This document shows, in pieces, positions 15,768 to 23,943 of a stretch of DNA of 32,275 bases (positions are counted from its first letter, which is position 1; each line of letters opens with the position of its first letter). The notes under the pieces are model-generated. The model was not told the origin of the DNA, ran no database searches, and saw only the letters and a program-made list of their open reading frames with translations. The stretch spans positions 1-32,275 of the forward strand of contig NZ_JNZA01000058.1 of NCBI RefSeq assembly GCF_000717345.1, read 5' to 3'. This stretch comes from Streptomyces lydicus. GTDB taxonomy: Bacteria; Actinomycetota; Actinomycetes; Streptomycetales; Streptomycetaceae. A program made the translations under genes and the position numbers.

Positions 15768-18506
15768 GTGGCAGCAAAGGCAGCGAAGAAGAGCGAAGCG
15801 ACCGGCACCGAGGCGGCGGCGGGCGACCGCCCCCGCCTGCTCCTGATGGACGGGCATTCCATGGCATACCGGGCGTTCTTCGCCCTGCCCGTGGAGAATT
15901 TCACCACCGTCACCGGACAACCGACCAATGCGATCTACGGCTTCGCGTCGATGCTCGCGAACACGTTGCGCGACGAAGCGCCCACGCATTTCGCGGTGGC
16001 CTTCGACGTCTCGCGCAAGACCTGGCGGTCCGAGGAGTACGCCGACTACAAGGCGAACCGCTCCAAGACCCCCGACGAGTTCAAGGGCCAGGTCGAGCTG
16101 ATCGGCGAGCTCCTCGACGCCATGCACGTCAAGCGCTTCGCCATCGAGGGGTACGAAGCCGACGACGTCATCGCCACGCTCACCGAGCAGGCCACCGCCC
16201 AGGGCTTCCACGTCTCCATCGTCACCGGCGACCGCGACTCCTTCCAGCTGGTCTCCGACGACGTCACCGTCCTCTACCCCACCAAGGGCGTCTCCGAGCT
16301 GACCCGCTTCACCCCGGAGAAGGTCTTCGAGAAGTACGGCCTCACCCCCGCCCAGTACCCCGACTTCGCCGCCCTCCGCGGCGACCCGTCCGACAACCTC
16401 CCCGGCATCCCCGGCGTCGGCGAGAAGACCGCCACCAAGTGGATCAACCAGTTCGGCTCGTTCGCGGACCTCGTCGAGCGCGTCGACGAGGTCAAGGGCA
16501 AGGCCGGCGCCAACCTCCGCGAACACCTCGAAGCCGTCAAGCTCAACCGCCGGCTCACCGAAATGGTCCGCGACGTCGAGCTGCCCTGCGGCCCCGACGC
16601 ACTGACCCGCCAGCCCTACGACCGCGACGCGCTCACCGTCTTCCTCAACGGCCTGGAGATCCGCAACCAGGGCCTGCGCGACCGGCTGCACGCCGTCGAC
16701 CCCGGCGCCGCCGAAGCCACCGACCAGCCCGCCCCGGCCGCCGGCATCGAGGTCGACGGCGTCATCGCCGGCCCCGGCGAACTCGCACCGTGGCTGGCCG
16801 AACACGCCACCGGACCCCTGGGCGTCGCCACCGTCGACGTCTGGAGCCTGGGCAGCGGCAGCGTCGCCGAGATCGCCCTGGCCGCCCCCGACGGCCCCGC
16901 CGTCTGGTTCGACCCCGCCCAGCTCGACGAGACCGACGAGCAGGCGTTCGCCGCCTGGAGCGCCGACCCCGACCGCCCCAAGGTGATGCACAACACCAAG
17001 GGCCTCATGCGGGTCTTCGGCGAACACGGCTGGCGCATCGACGGCGTCACCATGGACACCGCCCTCGCCGCCTACCTCGTCAAGCCCGGCCGCCGCTCCT
17101 TCGCCCTGGACGCCCTGTCCATCGAATACCTCGGCCGCGACCTCGCCCCCGCCGCAGCCGGCGACGGACAGCTCGCCTTCGGCGCCGACGAGCAGGCCGA
17201 GGCGGACGCCCTGATGGGCCAGGCCCGCACCGTCCTCGACCTGGGCACCGCCTTCGAGACGAAGCTCGCCGAGGTCGGCGCCGCCGACCTGCTGCGCAAC
17301 GTGGAACTCCCCACCGGCGAACTCCTCGCCCGCATGGAACGCGCCGGAATCGCCGCCGACCGCGGCTGGCTGGAGCGCATGGAGGCACAGTTCGCCGGCG
17401 CCGTACAGCAGGCCGTCCAGGAAGCCCACGCCGCCGCCGGACACGAATTCAACCTCGGCTCCCCCAAGCAGCTCCAGGAAGTCCTCTTCGGCGAACTGGG
17501 CCTGCCCAAGACCAAGAAGACCAAGACCGGCTACACCACCGACGCCGACGCACTCGCCTGGCTGGCCGCCCAGACGGACAACGAACTCCCCGTGATCATG
17601 CTCCGCCACCGCGAGCAGGCCAAGCTCCGCACCACCGTCGAGGGCCTGATCAAGACCATCGGCGCGGACGGCCGGATCCACACCACCTTCAACCAGACCG
17701 TGGCGGCCACCGGCCGGCTGTCCTCCACCGACCCCAACCTCCAGAACATCCCCGTACGCACGGACGAAGGCCGCGCCATCCGCCGCGGCTTCGTCGTCGG
17801 CGAAGGCTTCGAATCCCTCCTGACCGCCGACTACAGCCAGATCGAACTGCGGGTCATGGCCCACCTCTCCGAGGACGACGGCCTCATCGAAGCCTTCACC
17901 TCCGGCGAGGACCTGCACACCACCGTCGCCTCCCAGGTCTTCTCCGTCGCCAAGACCCACGTCGACGCCGAGATGCGCCGCAAGATCAAGGCGATGTCCT
18001 ACGGCCTCGCCTACGGCCTGTCCGCCTTCGGCCTCTCCCAGCAGCTGGGCATCCAGCCCGACGAGGCCCGCAAGCTGATGGACAACTACTTCGAGCGGTT
18101 CGGCGGAGTCCGCGACTACCTCCGGCGCGTCGTCGAAGAGGCCCGCGCCACCGGCTACACCGAGACCATGCTCGGCCGCCGCCGCTACCTCCCCGACCTC
18201 AACAGCGACAACCGCCAGCGCCGCGAAATGGCCGAACGGATGGCGCTGAACGCCCCCATCCAGGGCACCGCCGCCGACATCGTCAAGATCGCGATGCTGC
18301 GGGTCGACGCGGCCCTGCGCGCCGCGAAGCTGGAATCCCGGCTGCTGCTCCAGGTCCACGACGAAATCGTCGTCGAGGTCGCCCCCGGCGAACGCAAGGA
18401 GCTCGAGGAACTGGTCCGCCGCGAAATGGCCGGAGCGGTCACCCTGCGCGCCCCCCTCGACGTCTCCGTCGGCTCCGGCAAGGACTGGGAATCCGCCGCG
18501 CACTGA
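15768..18506 (+). CDS. polA: DNA polymerase I
   Basis: This 912-aa enzyme fills gaps and removes RNA primers during replication and repair. The 5'-3' exonuclease (about 20-320) has LLLMDGHSMAYRAFFALP (D28), TGDRDSFQLVSDDV and GDPSDNLPGIPGVGEKTA. The middle domain is a dead 3'-5' exonuclease: the DxE metal site reads D357-V-W359, and the second site reads NTKG (G412) where E. coli has an Asp, so there is no proofreading, as in other actinobacterial PolA. The polymerase domain has motif A DYSQIELRVMA (D688), motif B RRKIKAMSYGLAYGLS and motif C LLQVHDEIVVE (D865). GTG 15768 is preferred, with AGGATCGGGGG just upstream; GTG 15744 is the alternative. It runs divergently from the YdeP-like gene. 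Confidence 0.96.
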   Translation: MAAKAAKKSEATGTEAAAGDRPRLLLMDGHSMAYRAFFALPVENFTTVTGQPTNAIYGFASMLANTLRDEAPTHFAVAFDVSRKTWRSEEYADYKANRSKTPDEFKGQVELIGELLDAMHVKRFAIEGYEADDVIATLTEQATAQGFHVSIVTGDRDSFQLVSDDVTVLYPTKGVSELTRFTPEKVFEKYGLTPAQYPDFAALRGDPSDNLPGIPGVGEKTATKWINQFGSFADLVERVDEVKGKAGANLREHLEAVKLNRRLTEMVRDVELPCGPDALTRQPYDRDALTVFLNGLEIRNQGLRDRLHAVDPGAAEATDQPAPAAGIEVDGVIAGPGELAPWLAEHATGPLGVATVDVWSLGSGSVAEIALAAPDGPAVWFDPAQLDETDEQAFAAWSADPDRPKVMHNTKGLMRVFGEHGWRIDGVTMDTALAAYLVKPGRRSFALDALSIEYLGRDLAPAAAGDGQLAFGADEQAEADALMGQARTVLDLGTAFETKLAEVGAADLLRNVELPTGELLARMERAGIAADRGWLERMEAQFAGAVQQAVQEAHAAAGHEFNLGSPKQLQEVLFGELGLPKTKKTKTGYTTDADALAWLAAQTDNELPVIMLRHREQAKLRTTVEGLIKTIGADGRIHTTFNQTVAATGRLSSTDPNLQNIPVRTDEGRAIRRGFVVGEGFESLLTADYSQIELRVMAHLSEDDGLIEAFTSGEDLHTTVASQVFSVAKTHVDAEMRRKIKAMSYGLAYGLSAFGLSQQLGIQPDEARKLMDNYFERFGGVRDYLRRVVEEARATGYTETMLGRRRYLPDLNSDNRQRREMAERMALNAPIQGTAADIVKIAMLRVDAALRAAKLESRLLLQVHDEIVVEVAPGERKELEELVRREMAGAVTLRAPLDVSVGSGKDWESAAH

Positions 18507-18511
18507 CCGGA

Positions 18512-18593
18512 CTTCCCCACCCTGACCGCACGTGCCCACGGCGGTGGCCCGGCTTCCCCGCGCTGATCGCGGGGTGCCCGGGCTGACCGCACC
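18512..18593. repeat. Two 41-nt imperfect tandem copies just after polA
   Basis: CTTCCCC begins at 18512 and again at 18553, exactly 41 nt apart. The units share a CTTCCCC-n-C-n-CTGA-n-CGC pattern and GTGCCC further on. They start 6 nt after the polA stop and have the same period as the block at 18761-18944. Confidence 0.5.
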
Positions 18594-18600
18594 GACCACA

Positions 18601-18658
18601 CCGACCGAGCCACGCAGCGCCCGGACCGACCTGGCCGGGCACTGCGTGGCTCGGTCGG
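18601..18658. terminator. Long hairpin terminator between polA and the DUF4184 gene
   Basis: A 17-bp outer stem (18601-18617 with 18642-18658) is followed by one C-A mismatch and a 6-bp inner stem (GCCCGG/CCGGGC), with a 10-nt loop at 18625-18634. It lies in the gap between the convergent polA and DUF4184 genes and could stop both. It is unusually long for a bacterial terminator. Confidence 0.75.
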
Positions 18659-18760
18659 ACCGCGCGCCGGCCGGGGCGGCCGCCCGCAGCGTGGCCCGGC
18701 CAGGGCACCGGCCCCGGCCCCTTCGGTCAGGGGCAGGGCCCCTGCCCAGGCGGACGGACA

Positions 18761-18944
18761 GGGAGGTCAGGGGCCCCGCCCAGACGGCCGGAAACCGGGC
18801 AAGCCACTCCACGCCCGGGATCAGGCGGCCAGAGACCTGGGAACGTCACACCGGGCCGCGCTCGGCCGGCGAGACATCGGGCAACGTCACACCGGACCGG
18901 GATCAGCCGGCCAGACACCGGGCCACATCACTCCACGCCCCGGC
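18761..18944. repeat. Degenerate 41-nt tandem repeats
   Basis: Units begin at 18802, 18843 and 18884 with exact 41-nt spacing, a partial unit begins at 18925, and a more eroded one covers 18761-18801. Shared elements are ACGTCACACC or ACTCCACGCC at the start, GATCAGCCGGCCAGA in the middle and CACCGGGC at the end. The array runs up to the DUF4184 stop codon. No spacer/repeat alternation is present, so it is not CRISPR. Confidence 0.7.
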
Positions 18945-19937
18945 TCAGTCGGTGGTGGACGCCACCGCCGACGGAGCCACCGCGGCACCCGCCGCCACCC
19001 CCGAGGCCGCGGCCGCCGCAGCCGCCGCACCAGCTCCCGACGGCCCCCGGCGCGCCCGCCGGACCACCAGCCGTACCGCCACCGCATACAGCAGCAGCCC
19101 GGCCATCAGGCCCGCGCCGGCACCGAAGAGCACACTCGGCAGGTAGTCGAACCAGCCCGCCGCGGCGCCGTACACGGCGTGCGCCCGCAGCGTCCGATGC
19201 ACCGCACCGAGCACCACACACAGGATGACCGGGACCGTCAGCAGCAGCCGCACCCGCACACTCAGCGAAGGCACCGCCCCCGCCCCCGAACCGACAGTCA
19301 GGCCGCCGCCCCCGTCAGCCTCCGTGCGGCCCTCGCCGCGCCGGGCAACACCCCCCTCGCCCCGGCCTCCCGCTTCCCGCCGCAGGGCCGACCACAGGAA
19401 CCACACCATCGCCACCGACGCCACCACCGAGGTGCCGTACTGCAGATATGTCGACACCGGCAGCCCGCCCGCCGTCCCACCCAGCCCGGGGATCAGCCGG
19501 GTGCCCCAGCGCCCCGGGTGGGTGAACGCGTCCCACACCACATGCGTCGCCGCCCCGAGCACCGCCGACAGCACGAACCGGCCAGCCAACGCGCCGAATT
19601 CGGACACACTCCGCGGCTGCCACGGGCGCCCCCGGACCAAGCAGTACACCCGCCCCCGCCACGCGGCGGGCAACAGCGCCAGCACCGGCTCACGCAGCAG
19701 CAGCCAGCCCCCGACGAGCGCCACGGTCACCAGCACATCCACCGTCAGCACACCCCGCGGCGAATGCGTGACCGCCCCGAACTCCATACCGCCCGGCACC
19801 ACACTGTCCGCGTAATACGTCATGTCCGGTGCCAACGACCCCGCGACGAGCGCCGAGGCGACCAGCGGGCCACGTGCCGTGCCGGTCCGTCGGACGGCCG
19901 GCAGCACGGCGGCGACATGGCTGAGCGTGAACGGCAT
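18945..19937 (-). CDS. DUF4184 family membrane protein
   Basis: This 330-aa integral membrane protein of unknown function is recognised as DUF4184. It begins MPFTLSHVAAVLPAVRR and has SLAPDMTYYADSV, VTHSPRGVLTVDVLV, GAATHVVWDAFTHPGRWG and several membrane segments. The conserved histidines and aspartates (SH, PD, THS, HxxWD, H) resemble those of the YdjM/LexA-regulated membrane hydrolase-like family, which hints at a metal site within the membrane; that is inference. A Gly/Arg-rich cytoplasmic loop (about 200-225) and an Ala-rich C-tail are low complexity. ATG 19937 has a strong GAGGAGAGG upstream. It is divergent from the transglycosylase gene, 150 nt apart. Confidence 0.85.
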   Translation of the reverse strand: MPFTLSHVAAVLPAVRRTGTARGPLVASALVAGSLAPDMTYYADSVVPGGMEFGAVTHSPRGVLTVDVLVTVALVGGWLLLREPVLALLPAAWRGRVYCLVRGRPWQPRSVSEFGALAGRFVLSAVLGAATHVVWDAFTHPGRWGTRLIPGLGGTAGGLPVSTYLQYGTSVVASVAMVWFLWSALRREAGGRGEGGVARRGEGRTEADGGGGLTVGSGAGAVPSLSVRVRLLLTVPVILCVVLGAVHRTLRAHAVYGAAAGWFDYLPSVLFGAGAGLMAGLLLYAVAVRLVVRRARRGPSGAGAAAAAAAASGVAAGAAVAPSAVASTTD

Positions 19938-20046
19938 GGAGCCTCTCCTCGATCGATTCGGATCATTATGTGTCCGATGAGGGTGGTAGATGCCGGGCCC
20001 GAGTTGTCGTAGTGTCGCCTGAGTTGGAGCGCCGGGGAGCGCGATA

Positions 20047-20062
20047 CCGCGTCACGACGCGG
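20047..20062 (+). promoter_or_regulatory. Small leader hairpin before the transglycosylase gene
   Basis: CCGCGT (20047-20052) and ACGCGG (20057-20062) form a 6-bp stem with loop CACG, 12 nt before the GGAGGGG ribosome site. Streptomyces cell-wall hydrolase genes are often under a c-di-AMP (ydaO) riboswitch, but this leader looks too short and lacks the motif I could recall. The hairpin is seen; any regulatory role is open. Confidence 0.25.
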
Positions 20063-20087
20063 TGGGTCAACGCGGAGGGGACCACAT

Positions 20088-21926
20088 ATGGCAGCCACAT
20101 TCCGACGGCGGCTCCGTAGGGGAGCGGCCTCAACGGCCGTGGCGGCCCTGGTGCTCGCCGCCCTGACCGCCTCCCAGTCGCCGGCCGGCGCCAAGAACAC
20201 GGCCGCCAAGGGGCCGGAACCCACCCCCGCCGACACCCCCATCGACGGCGGTGCGGCGTACTACACCGACCTGCCGCCCCTCAACAGCCCGGTACCGCCC
20301 CGCGGTTCCAACGACCCCCGGCCCGACGGCGACAGCATCGTCACCGGCCCCGCCCAGGCCGGCATCCCCGCCACCGTCCTGGCCGCCTACAAGAAGGCCG
20401 AGTCCGAGATCCGCGCCGCGGACCCCGGCTGCCGGCTGCCCTGGCAACTCCTCGCCGGTATCGGCAAGGTCGAATCCGGCCAGGCGCGCGGCGGCGCGGT
20501 CGACGCCGAGGGCACCACCCTCCAGCCCATCCTCGGCCCGCAGCTCAACGGCCACGGCTTCGCCCGGATCACCGACACCGACGGCGGCCGCTACGACGGC
20601 GACCGCACCCACGACCGCGCCGTGGGCCCGATGCAGTTCATCCCCTCCACCTGGTCCCAGGGCGGCCCCGCCGGCACCGGCTGGGGCGCCGACGGCAACG
20701 GCGACGGCAAGAAGGACCCCAACAACGTCTTCGACGCCGCACTCGCCGCGGGCACCTACCTGTGCGCCGGCGGCCGCAATCTGTCGGTCCAGCAGGACCT
20801 GGACAGCGCCGTCCTCGGCTACAACCACTCCGAGGAATACCTGCGGACCGTGCTGTCCTGGTTCGCGTTCTACCGCACCGGCAGCTACGAAGTACCCGAC
20901 GGCAAGGGCGTGCTCCCCGCCCACCGGCCCGGCGCCAACGGCACCCGCGACCACGCGAACGGCAGCACCGAAGGACGTACGGGCCACGGCCGCGGCACCG
21001 GCGACACCGCCGGCAACCGCCCCCACCCCGGCAGGACGAAGCCGAACGGGCCGGCGAAGCCGGGCGGTTCGGGCGACGGCCACACCGGCAGCCACACCCC
21101 GGGCGGCGACCACACCCCCGGCACCCCGGAAACGCCCGGCACCCCGCAAACCCCCGGCGGGAAGCCGACGCCCACTCCCAAGCCGCCCACCAAGCCCACC
21201 ACCCCCACCGCCCTGCAGCAGGCCGGCGACCAGGACCTGACCACCACCGCCGGCACCGACTTCACCACCAAGCCCCAGGTACGGGCCGTGGACGCAGCGG
21301 GCAAGCCGGTCGCCGGCGTCCCCGTCCGCTTCACCCTCCCCGGGACCACCGACGCCCGCTTCCCCGGCGGCGCCACCACCACCATCGTCACCACCGGCAA
21401 GGACGGCCTGGCCACCGCTCCCACCCTGCACGCGGGCGACAAGACCGGCGACTTCACCCTCCGGGCAACCGCCGTCGGCCGCACCGCACCCGCCGTCGAC
21501 ATCAAGGCGACCGTCAAGGCCAAGCCGGCACCCAAGGTCGACCTGCTCACCCGCACCTCCGACAAGGAGCTGACGGCCACCGCCGGCCACGCGTTCGCGG
21601 AGGACGCGGTCGAGATCAAGACGACGTACCAGGGCAAGATCGCCGCCGGGGTGCCGATCACCGCGACCATGATCACCGATGACCCGGACCACCCCGTCCA
21701 GAACGACAAGGGCCCCTACTTCAAGGACCCCCAGGCCACCGGCGACAACAAGGACAAGCCGCTCCGCACCCTCACCGGCCTGACCACCGACGCCGACGGC
21801 CTCCTCAAGCTCCCGAAGATCTACACCGACACCCACCCCGGCACCTTCCTCCTCCGCCTCACCACCCCCAACGGCACCACCCTCACCCTCAAACTAAAGA
21901 TCGCCGCCCCCGCAAAGACCGCCTGA
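20088..21926 (+). CDS. Secreted lytic transglycosylase with C-terminal Ig-like domains
   Basis: This 612-aa exported protein cuts peptidoglycan glycan strands. A Sec signal peptide (residues 1-35, cleavage likely after SPAGA) precedes an MltB-type SLT domain (about 90-270) with the catalytic Glu in GIGKVESG (E129), the GPMQFIPSTW motif (180-189) and an Asp-rich loop DGNGDGKKD (202-210) that may bind calcium. C115 and C226 could form a disulphide. A long Gly/Pro/Thr/His linker (about 275-375) joins two Ig-like domains (about 380-490 and 492-612) that may bind wall or space the enzyme from it. ATG 20088 follows GGAGGGG. A perfect 17-bp hairpin ends the unit. Similar enzymes act in sporulation and hyphal growth, but the role here is not known. 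Confidence 0.88.
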   Translation: MAATFRRRLRRGAASTAVAALVLAALTASQSPAGAKNTAAKGPEPTPADTPIDGGAAYYTDLPPLNSPVPPRGSNDPRPDGDSIVTGPAQAGIPATVLAAYKKAESEIRAADPGCRLPWQLLAGIGKVESGQARGGAVDAEGTTLQPILGPQLNGHGFARITDTDGGRYDGDRTHDRAVGPMQFIPSTWSQGGPAGTGWGADGNGDGKKDPNNVFDAALAAGTYLCAGGRNLSVQQDLDSAVLGYNHSEEYLRTVLSWFAFYRTGSYEVPDGKGVLPAHRPGANGTRDHANGSTEGRTGHGRGTGDTAGNRPHPGRTKPNGPAKPGGSGDGHTGSHTPGGDHTPGTPETPGTPQTPGGKPTPTPKPPTKPTTPTALQQAGDQDLTTTAGTDFTTKPQVRAVDAAGKPVAGVPVRFTLPGTTDARFPGGATTTIVTTGKDGLATAPTLHAGDKTGDFTLRATAVGRTAPAVDIKATVKAKPAPKVDLLTRTSDKELTATAGHAFAEDAVEIKTTYQGKIAAGVPITATMITDDPDHPVQNDKGPYFKDPQATGDNKDKPLRTLTGLTTDADGLLKLPKIYTDTHPGTFLLRLTTPNGTTLTLKLKIAAPAKTA

Positions 21927-22033
21927 CCACAACGGGCCCAGGGCGCACGGCCATCTCCCCGCCGGAACGGGGCCCCCGAGGCTGCAGGGCCCCGCCAACC
22001 GCAACGCCCGCCCGCCGCGCCACCCGCCGTACC

Positions 22034-22073
22034 CACCGCCGTCCCGCCCTCCGTCCAGGGCGGGACGGCGGTG
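22034..22073 (+). terminator. Terminator after the transglycosylase gene
   Basis: A perfect 17-bp stem, CACCGCCGTCCCGCCCT (22034-22050) with its complement at 22057-22073, encloses a 6-nt loop. It lies 107 nt after the stop codon. Confidence 0.75.
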
Positions 22074-22136
22074 CCACGCCTACCAGGCCGCGCATACCTG
22101 CCGAGACGCGCACATCTGAAACCGAGCGCACTCGAA

Positions 22137-22172
22137 GCCACAGCCACAGCCACAGCCACAGGCGCAGGCGCA
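22137..22172. repeat. Hexanucleotide microsatellite
   Basis: Four exact GCCACA units (22137-22160) are followed by two GGCGCA units (22161-22172), six hexamers in register. Simple-sequence tracts like this are prone to slippage. It is in non-coding DNA about 360 nt before the next gene. Confidence 0.85.
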
Positions 22173-22458
22173 GGCACTCAGACACACAGGTAATCGAACC
22201 CGCGGCACACCCGAAAACGCCCCTCGCAGGGCCGACGGACACCACGCCCTCCCCGCGCCACCGCCCCCAAGCCGAGCCCACCCAGGCACAAAGACAACGA
22301 GTACTCAGGCCCGCCCGCATTGCCTCCAGCACAACGTGCAGTGAGGCGGAACATGCGCTCGGATACAGCCTGCCGTCAGATCCCGACGCGCACCCGGTAC
22401 AGCCTGCTGCCGCGCCCCAGCGTGCGTTCGGCTACGACTTGCTCCCATACACAACCTG

Positions 22459-22487
22459 TTCTCATCTCAGCCCCCCGTTGCTACGGT
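22459..22487 (+). promoter_or_regulatory. Candidate promoter for the SPW_0924-like/DUF3068 genes
   Basis: TTCTCA (22459-22464), a 17-nt spacer and TACGGT (22482-22487) roughly fit a vegetative sigma promoter (TTGACN, TANNNT). It lies 45 nt before the micro-protein start. The -35 match is imperfect. Confidence 0.35.
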
Positions 22488-22532
22488 GCCCCAGCCCTGA
22501 CGCCGTATCAGCTCCGCTTCGGGAGGCCGGCC

Positions 22533-22667
22533 ATGCGCGCCCTGACAGCAGCCGCGATCGGACTGGCCGCGGCGCTCGCCCTCATCTTCACCCTCACCGC
22601 GATCGGCGCGCCCAGCGGCACGACCTCCCCCAAGCCGCTGCTGACCACCGTCCCCAAGCACCCCTGA
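22533..22667 (+). CDS. SPW_0924-like single-pass micro-protein
   Basis: This 44-aa protein starts MRALTAAAIGLAAALALIFT, a single hydrophobic helix, followed by a short Ser/Thr/Pro/Lys tail ending TVPKHP. It resembles the small Streptomyces family I recall as SPW_0924. It would be a membrane peptide or an uncleaved signal-like peptide; its function is unknown. GGGAGG lies 6 nt before ATG 22533. It is 18 nt upstream of the DUF3068 gene on the same strand, suggesting co-transcription and perhaps a shared role at the membrane. Confidence 0.75.
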   Translation: MRALTAAAIGLAAALALIFTLTAIGAPSGTTSPKPLLTTVPKHP

Positions 22668-22685
22668 GGGAGGGACGCCGCCGCC

Positions 22686-23693
22686 ATGCGCCGCACCGCC
22701 AGCCTCGTACTGCTCGCCTTCGCCGTCTTCTTCGCCGCGCTGTCCCCGCTGATGCGCTGGTACGCCTTCCCGCGGCTCGCCAAGATCCCGCCCAGCCAGT
22801 ACCAGGACATGGTCCTGGAGGCCAAACCCGCCACCCTCATCAACTACGGCACCATGAAGGCCCAGCAGGTCCCCAAGGTCACCATCGTCCAGACGCTCAA
22901 GGGCAACGTCGCCGCCTCCGACCGGATCGAGCAGACCGCCGGCCGCGACGTCGTCGTCTGGGACACGCTCTCTTACGTCGCCGGCCCTGACGGCAAGATG
23001 GTCTCCGAGATCCCCGAGCGCTACATCTTCGACGCGCACTCCCAGGCCCCCGTGCATGCCACCGGCGAGATGGTGGATGGCGACCCGGTACGCCGCCAGG
23101 GCATCGAGTACAAGTGGCCGTTCCTCACCGAGAAGCGCGACTACACCTACTTCGACGCCCAGACCCGCACCTCGGCCCCCATCCACTACAAGGGCACCCG
23201 CACCTTCCATGGCTTGGAGGTCTACTACTTCGAGCAGACCATCCCCTGGACCAAGGTCCCGCTCCCCAAGAAGATGCCGGTCAAGGGCATCACGCCACAG
23301 GCCGTCGAGAAGATGGGCACCACCCGCTGGTACACCACCAAGCGGATGTTCTGGGTCGAGCCCGTCACCGGCGCGCCGGTCAACGGCCAGGAGATTCACA
23401 AGGAGGAACTGCGCGGCGGAGATCTGCTGCCCGGTGGCGGCAAGGTCACCGCGTTCGCCGGCCACGTGAAGATGCGCGACGACTACGTAGACTCCACCGT
23501 CGCCCTGGTCACTTCCCAGCGCACCCTGGTTCTGCTCCTCACCAGCTACCTCCCCTGGGGCTTCCTCGCCCTGGGCGCCGCGCTGCTGTCGCTGGCCCTG
23601 TATCTGGAGGCCCGCAGTCGACGCCACGGCCCCGGCGCGGCCGACGCCGACCGGTTCACGGAACCACAGCCCCAGCCAACCCCAACTTCCTGA
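22686..23693 (+). CDS. DUF3068 (PorA-family-like) membrane protein
   Basis: This 335-aa protein has one N-terminal membrane segment (about 5-23, LVLLAFAVFFAALSPLMRW), a large external domain (about 25-275) and a second membrane segment near the C-terminus (about 278-305, SYLPWGFLALGAALLSLALY). This layout and the motifs GTMKAQQVPKVTIVQT, ERYIFDAHSQAPVHA, YKWPFLTEKRDYTYFD and TKRMFWVEPVTGAPVNGQEI place it in DUF3068, an actinobacterial family of unknown function that databases group with PorA-like proteins. ATG 22686 follows GAGGGAGGGA. It sits immediately after the micro-protein gene. There is no mycolate cluster nearby, so a porin role is not supported by context. Confidence 0.85.
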   Translation: MRRTASLVLLAFAVFFAALSPLMRWYAFPRLAKIPPSQYQDMVLEAKPATLINYGTMKAQQVPKVTIVQTLKGNVAASDRIEQTAGRDVVVWDTLSYVAGPDGKMVSEIPERYIFDAHSQAPVHATGEMVDGDPVRRQGIEYKWPFLTEKRDYTYFDAQTRTSAPIHYKGTRTFHGLEVYYFEQTIPWTKVPLPKKMPVKGITPQAVEKMGTTRWYTTKRMFWVEPVTGAPVNGQEIHKEELRGGDLLPGGGKVTAFAGHVKMRDDYVDSTVALVTSQRTLVLLLTSYLPWGFLALGAALLSLALYLEARSRRHGPGAADADRFTEPQPQPTPTS

Positions 23694-23943
23694 CCGTCGT
23701 TTGGTCCCCACTTCCTGCTTCGTGTCTCCGCGACGCCTGTCGGGTGCTGTCTGTCGCCTGTCCGGGCCCCGCGTGACGCCTCCTGCTGCCTCCTTCTAAT
23801 CCGGCAACGATTACGGAGAGTGATTTAGTTCCCGCAGGCTGTGACGCTTGGTGTGCTCGTGGGAGATCGACGGGCTGCAGGATGTGGAGACGCTTGCACT
23901 GTGGTGCGGGCGCCACGACGGACGGACAGGTCGTCGGAGCTCC

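Larger units (their letters stand above)
21927..22532. other. Non-coding stretch before the SPW_0924-like gene
   Basis: No gene is supported. It contains the transglycosylase terminator (22034-22073), a hexamer microsatellite (22137-22172) and a candidate promoter (22459-22487). GC content drops in the second half. Minus-strand open frames that cross the microsatellite give repeating Leu-Trp and have no ribosome site, so they are not credited. Confidence 0.6.

Noticed and set aside
15741..18812. A minus-strand open frame of over 1,000 codons antisense to polA
   Set aside because: High third-position GC opens the opposite strand. The frame reads Gly/Val/Asp/Ala-rich nonsense, while polA on the plus strand is unmistakable.
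18761..18944. CRISPR array
   Set aside because: The repeats are tandem without unique spacers, degenerate, and no cas gene is present.
19938..20087. c-di-AMP (ydaO) riboswitch before the transglycosylase gene
   Set aside because: Such riboswitches control wall hydrolases in Streptomyces, but the 150-nt gap must also hold a divergent promoter and I could not find the conserved core.
21889..22332. Minus-strand 147-codon gene with Leu-Trp repeats
   Set aside because: The repeats come from the hexamer microsatellite; it lacks a ribosome site and crosses a terminator hairpin.
23694..23943. Possible gene remnant between DUF3068 and hrpB
   Set aside because: The 250-nt gap has slightly lower GC, but no frame gives a recognisable protein, and no tRNA or terminator is visible.
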